Shown here: piece after piece, positions 38,402 to 39,408 of the stretch
Layout: each line of letters opens with the position of its first letter
Position numbering within the stretch: position 1 is the stretch's first letter
Virus record (IMG/VR): IMGVR_UViG_3300035698_016456
Coordinates: 1-39,408 of that record
Direction: 5' to 3' (one strand)
Length of the DNA stretch: 39,408 nucleotides
From: a virus
Program-made: the position numbers and the translations under genes
Notes under the pieces: model-generated
Databases searched by the model: none
Told to the model about the DNA's origin: nothing
What the model saw: the letters and a program-made list of their open reading frames with translations, nothing else

Positions 38402-39408
38402 ATGAATATACGAAATGAGATGAAAGATTGGTTTGATACACACTCCAAAAGAGCAAACCATGCATTATTTAAAAAAATAAAGACAGATCCAGATAATTGG
38501 AATGTCGTTTTAACGGAAACTGAATTTTTACCGGTAGACTCCCCTGACCAAAGAAGATTGTGGCATTATTATAATGGTGTGTTTGAAATCCCCAAATGTG
38601 CTATATGTGGAAAGGAATTAAGATATGTTAATTTTTCTGGGTCATATTTCCAAACTTGTTCAAAAAAATGTGCCACCACAAAAAAATGGCAAGATGGTAA
38701 GATGGATGATTGCCGTGACAAGCGAACTGAATCATTCAAATCTAAATGGGGTGTTGGTGCTGCCGGCCATGAGGATTTATTGGAAAAACGTAGGGAAACT
38801 TCGTTACAACGATATGGAGCAACTCATCACATGAAATCACAAGCAGGGTATTCCAAATATAGATCTATTATTGAAGAAAAATATGGCGTAAATAACGTTG
38901 CTAAAGTTCCTGCTGTTATTGAAAAAATTAAAGATACTTGGGATTCAAAATCAGATGAAGAAATAGACTACATAAATAAAAAACGACACCAAAATTCTGT
39001 GAATGGAGTTCGTGAAAAATATGGTGTGGATAATGTATTTCAATTGACATCAATACAGGAAAAAATTACAGAAACCATGATCTCACGATACGGAGTCAAA
39101 AAACCTCTTGAGTTGGAAGAATTTAGAATGAAGCAGAAAGCTACGATGAAAGATCGATTTGGTTGTGATAATTCTTCGTCTGTTCCTGAATTGAAAGATA
39201 AAAAGAAACAGACCATGGTTGATACAAAACGATGGATTGCTGATGAAGATTTAACAGAATGGGTTTTATATAAAAAAGATGTTACCCGGCGAACTCGAAA
39301 GACATTACTTGAGTTTGGAGATAAGAAGTTTGGAAATGATTGGAGAGACAAGATTGGAAAAATGGGTGTGGATGAGGGGATGCAAATTGACCACATATTT
39401 TCCATTAA
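38402..39408 (+). CDS. HNH-type homing endonuclease-like protein, partial (C-terminus outside window)
   Basis: The frame is open from the ATG at 38402 to the window edge (335 residues, no stop). A four-Cys zinc module (C66, C69, C86, C90) is followed by an array of YG-centred helical repeats (EEKYGVNNVAKVPAVIEK, REKYGVDNVFQLTSIQEK, SRYGVKKPLELEEFRMKQK). These are the same kind as in the endonuclease at 13325. The last residues, GMQIDHIFSI, look like the first strand and catalytic DH of an HNH nuclease. It stands downstream of the capsid gene, a common target region for free-standing homing endonucleases. No good ribosome site is visible. Confidence 0.75.
   Translation, partial: MNIRNEMKDWFDTHSKRANHALFKKIKTDPDNWNVVLTETEFLPVDSPDQRRLWHYYNGVFEIPKCAICGKELRYVNFSGSYFQTCSKKCATTKKWQDGKMDDCRDKRTESFKSKWGVGAAGHEDLLEKRRETSLQRYGATHHMKSQAGYSKYRSIIEEKYGVNNVAKVPAVIEKIKDTWDSKSDEEIDYINKKRHQNSVNGVREKYGVDNVFQLTSIQEKITETMISRYGVKKPLELEEFRMKQKATMKDRFGCDNSSSVPELKDKKKQTMVDTKRWIADEDLTEWVLYKKDVTRRTRKTLLEFGDKKFGNDWRDKIGKMGVDEGMQIDHIFSI

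Overview
The window is a contiguous piece of an AT-rich genome of a contractile-tailed double-stranded DNA phage (myovirus) with T4-like virion genes. The T4-type set includes a FEN-family exonuclease, the large terminase, tail sheath and tail tube, a gp26-like baseplate protein, a tape measure, a prohead protease and a gp23-like major capsid protein. No ribosomal, tRNA or housekeeping bacterial genes were seen. The host is unknown. A-rich, Shine-Dalgarno-poor leaders on many virion genes would fit a Bacteroidota host, but several other genes have clear AGGAG sites, so this is only a hint.

Layout. (1) 1-1624: a leftward block of small unknown genes, ending at a bidirectional terminator and fed from a repeat-rich divergent region (1625-1919). 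(2) 1920-8717: rightward exonuclease, a Lys-rich protein, a large virion protein, a probable small terminase, and the large terminase. The large terminase is split into two overlapping genes by a naturally split intein. (3) 8809-13242: an unusually large tail sheath, then the tail tube. (4) 13325-15097: an EDxHD (Vsr-like) homing endonuclease. (5) 15114-25051: a small protein, a DHH phosphoesterase, a CHAP-type lysin, two overlapping baseplate or tail-chaperone genes, and a 1987-residue tape measure. (6) 25236-26231: a small membrane protein and an ECF-like sigma factor. (7) 26293-30111: a 7-deazaguanine DNA-modification cassette (QueD, QueE, a phosphoribosyltransferase, FolE, a DpdA-like transglycosylase) followed by a ParB-fold protein. 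(8) 30111-34012: membrane and virion-like unknowns. (9) 34021-38247: one leftward gene, then a prohead protease-scaffold fusion and the major capsid protein. (10) 38402-39408: a second homing-endonuclease-like gene, cut off by the window edge.

The most exciting system is the fractured terminase. The P-loop of the packaging ATPase is interrupted exactly after its Lys. The N-intein (52 aa) and C-intein (146 aa) are on separate genes that overlap as TAATG. The break lies between intein blocks A and B, as in the AceL-TerL type of atypical split intein, but with long extra segments at the break. Trans-splicing would give a terminase of about 598 residues, close to T4 gp17.

Two candidate regulatory systems also emerge. 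One is a recurring AT-rich motif (ATATATAAGTTATAT and close variants) just upstream of many virion genes, a possible late promoter for the phage sigma factor. The other is a perfect 27-bp repeat, placed in the same orientation relative to the downstream genes, upstream of both the leftward block and the membrane protein-sigma block 23 kb away. The modified base made by the deazaguanine cassette probably protects the phage genome from nucleases. No QueC is visible, so the base may be a carboxy- or decarboxy-7-deazaguanine rather than preQ0.
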